Assembly (NCBI GenBank): GCA_012932295.1
Contig: JAAONU010000009.1
Span: 5,630,203 to 5,694,202, forward strand
Reading direction: 5' to 3'
Length of the DNA: 64,000 bases
Origin: Cyclina sinensis
Lineage: Eukaryota > Mollusca > Bivalvia > Venerida > Veneridae
Numbering within the stretch: the stretch's first letter is position 1; the number at the start of each line of letters is the position of its first letter. This document shows positions 59,800-64,000 of the stretch, one piece after another. Below the pieces are notes generated by a model that saw nothing but the letters and a program-made list of their open reading frames with translations, searched no databases and was not told the origin of the DNA. The translations under genes were made by a program, and so were the position numbers.

Positions 59800-60740
59800 T
59801 GTCTCCCCTCCAATCCCAAAATATTGTTTTTTTCTACTTTCCGTCAGTCTGTATGTTTGTCTGTATGTCTCAAAGTTTGTCTGCGCTTATTTTTTATAAC
59901 CGCTGGTTGGATTTCAATGGATCTTGCTACGTTTTATTGGTACCATGCCTAGTTGAGCAGATCTTCGACTTTTTAAAGTTCAAAGATTTCCGGCGAAGTT
60001 ATGAACTTTTTTTGTCCAAAGTTGAACACATATGGGCATATCTCTAAAACAGCTAGTCTGATTAAAAAACTTCACAGGAAGTATTGGTGATTTGTTCCAG
60101 TCGGCTGAATTTTAGTGGGTTTATTGGCGTTGATTGGTCAAAATTTGAGCACATATGGGCATATCCCTATAATCTCTTGTCTGATTGTGACAAAACTTCA
60201 CATGCATGATTCTTAGCAAGTGTAGTTACAAGTATGATTGATGTGTTCCTGACGGCTGGTATTAAGTGGAATGATGTGCCTTGATTTGTCCAAATTAGAT
60301 TACATATGGACATATCTCCCTAATCACTTGTCTGATTTTGAAAAATGTTCACAGAAATGATTGTTAGCAAAAGTAGTTATAAGTTTTGTTGATGTGGTCC
60401 GGTCGGCTGTTTTAGTGAAGATATGGGCCTTTATTTGTCAAAATTTCATTACATATGAACATATCTCCTTAACTACTTGTCTGATTTTGAAAAATATTCA
60501 CAGAAATAATTGTTAGCAAAAGTGGTTATAAGTTTTGTTGATGTGGTCCGGTCGGCTGTTTTAGTGAAGAGATGGGCCTTTATTTGTCAAAATTTGAAGA
60601 CATATGGGCATATCTCCTTAACTACTTGTCTGATATTAACAAAATTTCACAGAAATAATTGTTAGCTAGTACAGTTATAAGTTTTATTGACGTGGTCTAG
60701 TCGAATGATTTTTAGGGGAGTAATAGCCCTTTATTTGTTT
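59800..60740 (+). repeat. ~150 bp tandem array (CATATGGGCATATCTCC type)
   Basis: Five units carry ACATATGGGCATATCTCC near 60,028, 60,151, 60,302, 60,451 and 60,600, then ACTTGTCTGATTTTGA, TTCACAGAAATAATTGTTAG and GGTCCGGTCGGCTG. The last three intervals are 149-151 bases; the first is about 123. The 5' part (59,800-60,000) has a TTTCTACTTTCCGTCAGTCTG entry block. The 59,772-60,047 frame is repeat translation. Confidence 0.85.
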
Positions 60741-61870
60741 TAGATTGTAAACATAAACTGGCAAGTTTCAACTGGCCAAAAATTAACATTTTTGTACAAT
60801 TTACTTTTTTCTTTGTTTTGCACTGTTTTAACATGACGATGTATTGCAATGAACCATGACAATGGTGCAGCTGTCAACATAATATGTAGCCATGCAAAAA
60901 AGACAATATCCTCTGTGTAGGTCTCTTCTTCCAAATATAGAAAAACCCTCCAAAGCGGATACCCCTCTTAACCGAACAAGAGGCCCAGTCCCAGGCTCGT
61001 CCGGTTTGGTGGGGTTCTACTGTTGTATGAGGTTAGTAAACTGGTTTCTGGTTATACTAGTACAAACTAGAATATTGTTATTTTTTGTTGTTTTATTTTT
61101 AAATAAGGACAAGTAGGTATAAGTAAGTGTCATTTATTAAGATTATTTAGACAGTTACAAATAATTACTAAAGAAAGAAAATGAGAAACGATATATATAT
61201 ACAAAAGTTTAACAATGTGCCGGGCAAGTAATTAAATATGAAAAAATAAAAGCATTGAATGTATGAATATCCATTTACCTACATTATCTACATTTAATGT
61301 GATCTGAAATCAAATCGCACACAAATTTATTTTCAATTTACAAAAACCAACTCTATATAATTAATTATGTCAGGCATGCAATAAATAGTTAAACATGCGC
61401 AATGCAAAACCTTAACATCTATTGTCCTCAGCTGGTATTAGGCAATGTTAAGCTATAAATTGTTATATCTTTATAATAAATTTCTGTAGACAAAGACGAA
61501 ATTTCTACTCTAAACATAAGATTTTTTTGAAATCAAAGTAAAATGGACCTACATATTTGAAAGGGTGGGCGTATTTCTAATGTTCACTTGTTTTCATTTG
61601 TTTCTAGGTGATATACGACGATACACGATGATACATAATGTAACATAACCTCGTATATTAGTGATTTAATGTGCCATTAAAGTATCAATTCAATGACTAA
61701 TTAAGTATTTTAAATTTGCCAAAGTAAGAGGATTTGCGGCTTATCCTGGAAACCGCTATAGTCAACCGTAACATATGCAGAACTATCACTTTACCAGATG
61801 TGATCCTGAAATCACTCGTTGACATTAGTAAAACAATAAATTGAAATTATTACCAATCTGTCCATACTCC
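60741..61870. other. AT-rich intergenic stretch
   Basis: Nothing supported. Short frames at 60,740-60,934 (minus) and 60,892-61,116 lack family signs. Confidence 0.4.
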
Positions 61871-61878
61871 AGGAACAA

Positions 61879-61945
61879 TATAAAAGCTTGACAGACAACT
61901 TCAGATGACAAAAGCGGTCTGGACTTCATCCAGCTTGGTATGCCT
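61879..61945 (+). promoter_or_regulatory. TATA box and leader exon of the right-edge gene
   Basis: TATAAAAG at 61,879-61,886 is followed by a leader (start about 61,910) that ends at a strong GTAAGT donor at 61,946. It fits the gene whose coding exons follow. Confidence 0.5.
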
Positions 61946-62117
61946 GTAAGTACCTTTACTTTTAACTATATAAGTGCGTACAGAACGAAATAACTAAACT
62001 GTTTAAATACTGATCAACTAACTAACCTATAGGACTTTTCTTATTGAAGTCATTTTGATTATTTGATATTACCAGGATGATTACTTGTTTTTTTCCGCAG
62101 TTTGACAAAAGTCGATT

Positions 62118-64000
62118 ATGATGGTAAGATAGTCAACAACTTTATTCATATATACCTTAGGAATATTTTTTTTACAGTTTTGACTACCATCAGTAAGAGA
62201 GAATAAGTCTCTAGGGCTAATCATTATAACTGCTGTTTTACATGTAATTTATATTGTTGCAATACATTAGATATTTTACTAAAAAATTCTTGACAGGATT
62301 TTTTGCTTTCACTCTTATGAAAATCAATTGCAGCATCATGGACGAAAATTGGCATTTAATTCGTTTTTTGCTTGTTTTTTTCGTCAGGTGGTAAATCGTT
62401 CTGACCTCAAAAATCAAATTTCTTTTTATTTCTAAGTCAAAGAATAAATTCCAAAAATTTCTATGCTGAATACATGAGGATAAAAGATAGAGGTAATGAT
62501 CTTGTTACCTATGCGCGTTTGTAATACCACTAATCATCTCACATTATTTATCTATCAAATGTAATCAAAACGCAGTACACCAACAAAAAGCACAAAATGT
62601 ATGAATTACAATCACATGATACTTATTTCTGAACTTCTGTTTGATATGTTAAAATCACACATTTTCAATAACATTAAAATCAGGTGACTGTGCAGGCCAA
62701 GAAACAGTCAGCATGTTTTTGCAGCCTTGTATTCTTGCAGTACCATTGACTTGTGCACAGGAGCGTTATTATCTTGAAAAATGTAGTTTTCTCGTGGTAA
62801 CTGTCTGACTATGACAGGCCACTACTTATATTCAAGAATGTCGCTTTGCTACTCCGAACTGATGTTTCCAATTTCTTTTGCAAATGTCCCACCACCTTGT
62901 CAACAAATGCTTGTTAACTAAGACTTATGATGTTGAAAATCAAACAAAATTACACCACGAAAAATTGCTTTCTTAAATTCTTTAATTCTTTGTCAAACTT
63001 ATGCAAAAAAATGAAAAAAAAGAAAAAAGAAAAAAAACAACTTGTTATTCATATTTTTTTCTCGTTCTTCAGAGGAGTGATGAAAATCCGCGCCATATTC
63101 TATTACATAGGACGAACGAGTGTGTATATATATCATATTTTAAAGTAGTTAAATTCCATATGTATACTGGACTAAAACAATAACAACAACAACAACAACA
63201 ATAATAAATTATATACGACATTACAATCTCGTTATGTTAATAATCTAGAAGATACATAATCATTAAAGCGAAGTTAATAATTCATGTTAAAGACAAAAAC
63301 TTCTCAGAAACAAGCCACTACATAATATTTAAAATATGATTTTAAAAAATAATTTGTTTTAAATGATTTACTAACATCAGTAAGAAAGATAAAAATGAAC
63401 ATTTGATATTCTTGTTTCAGACAGACATGACGAAATATCTCCCTTTCCTTCTTTGGCTCACCGGATATTATTCAACCAAGCTAATATCAGCAGAGGATGT
63501 CTTTTCAAAAAATTCTGAGTTGACTGAGCTGTGTCCATATTCATCCTTTTGCAATCAAAATGCTACAGTTCAGTTTTCAATATCTGACATGCTCCAGCCA
63601 TGTTGTAAGTCGTGTTCCTGTCATCCTGATTGTGGCTTTAAAGGTGACTGCTGCTTTAGTTATCTGGACAAATTTTACACAGATAGTTCACCATATATTG
63701 TCTGCAGTTCTGCCTTTGTTGTCGAGCCATCGAGTAAAGAAATATCTGAAGCTGGTAATTTTCGTTACAGAATGATTAATGCATGTAAAAACAATAAAAC
63801 AGAATCCAGTACGAATAGCATGTCTTGTGAAAATCTTTCATCAAATCCTGTTGAGGCATTCTACCCTGTGGTTTCCCGTAAAACAGGTTTCATTTATATA
63901 AACACGCTATGTGCAGAATGTAATGGAGAATCAGATATTGCTCCATGGCAGCGAGCAGTTACTTGTTTTAAAGAGATAGATATATCTGTTTTTGCGTCGA
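62118..64000 (+). CDS. Ectodomain with somatomedin-B-like motif, probable adhesion-type GPCR (partial)
   Basis: Exon at 62,101-62,123 (TTCCGCAG acceptor; ends ATGATG before GTAAGA) joins in frame to the exon starting at 63,421 (TTGTTTCAG), giving a start Met-Met-Thr-Asp-Met. If the micro-exon is not used, the ATG at 63,427 serves. Next is a hydrophobic signal (KYLPFLLWLTGYYSTKLIS), then CCKSCSCHPDCGFKGDCC, a somatomedin-B-like cysteine pattern, and later NTLCAECNGESD, a pair of cysteines followed by Trp-x-x-x-Val-x-Cys. This order is usual at the N-termini of mollusc secretin/adhesion-type receptors. No membrane segment is reached because the exon is still open at the window end (about 191 residues seen from 63,427). 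Confidence 0.65.
62130..62640. other. Intron region
   Basis: First part of the 1.3 kb intron between the micro-exon and the main exon; no further exon seen. Confidence 0.4.
62655..62790 (-). pseudogene. Tc1-like transposase fragment in the intron
   Basis: Minus-strand text near 62,787 reads FFQDNNAPVHKSMVLQEYKA and, in another frame near 62,690, SPDFNVIENV: the second and third catalytic blocks of a Tc1-type transposase of a subfamily (N-A-P-V-H) different from the R-P-H copies elsewhere in the window. Only this part remains, with a stop and a shift between the blocks. Confidence 0.65.
63177..63206. repeat. (AAC)n microsatellite
   Basis: About seven AAC units followed by AATAATAA, within the intron. 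Confidence 0.9.

Noticed and set aside
59772..60047. 91-residue plus-strand frame with signal-like start
   Set aside because: It lies in the entry block of the 150-bp tandem array and is repeat translation.

Overview
The window looks like nuclear DNA of a marine mollusc, most likely a bivalve. It is AT-rich and gene-poor, with GT-AG introns, AATAAA poly(A) signals, tRNA-derived SINEs, Tc1-like transposase remains, a tyrosine-recombinase (Crypton-type) gene and many decayed 150-200 bp tandem repeats of the kind common in bivalve genomes (GTCAAAACTGACCCC, GGGCATATCTCC, TCGGTTCAAGAGATACA and CCATAACTC motifs). This assignment comes from repeat and gene character, not from a database match. Almost all long open reading frames in the window are chance frames or repeat translations.

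Layout. 520-9,845 is a 4.65 kb segment present twice in tandem, each copy carrying a decayed 160-170 bp tandem array, tRNA-like SINE heads, a possible signal-peptide exon and a hairpin end. 9,846-22,560 is intergenic with one SINE, a truncated Tc1-like transposase (13.4-14.0 kb), a (TA)n run, a CpG-rich palindromic minisatellite (19.2-19.5 kb) and a modular satellite ending in a GC-capped hairpin (21.5-22.56 kb). 22,560-38,690 is mainly repeats: a TIR MITE, a long hairpin, two SINEs, a 20/21-bp minisatellite, a dead Tc1-like transposase (minus strand) and diverged tandem arrays.

Real genes. Two short secreted galaxin-like genes lie on the plus strand about 17 kb apart (ATG at 39,531 and at 56,338). 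They share a TATA box, a tiny 5' leader exon, a 70-nt signal-peptide exon ending in phase 1, a cysteine-rich second exon with CC pairs, and a similar 3' end. At the right edge (62,118 to the window end) starts a third gene encoding a secreted or membrane ectodomain with a somatomedin-B-like cysteine motif; it resembles the N-termini of mollusc adhesion-type GPCRs and runs off the window.

The most notable structure is at 45,060-52,113. An inverted-repeat pair (left arm 45,060-45,555; right arm 48,232-48,524 plus 52,054-52,113) has its right arm split by a 3.53 kb insertion (48,525-52,053) flanked by TATA. The insertion carries a three-exon Crypton-type tyrosine recombinase with every expected catalytic residue, a single -1 frame break exactly at an A AAA AAA heptamer, 22-bp terminal inverted repeats around the gene, and a 150-bp hairpin at its right end.
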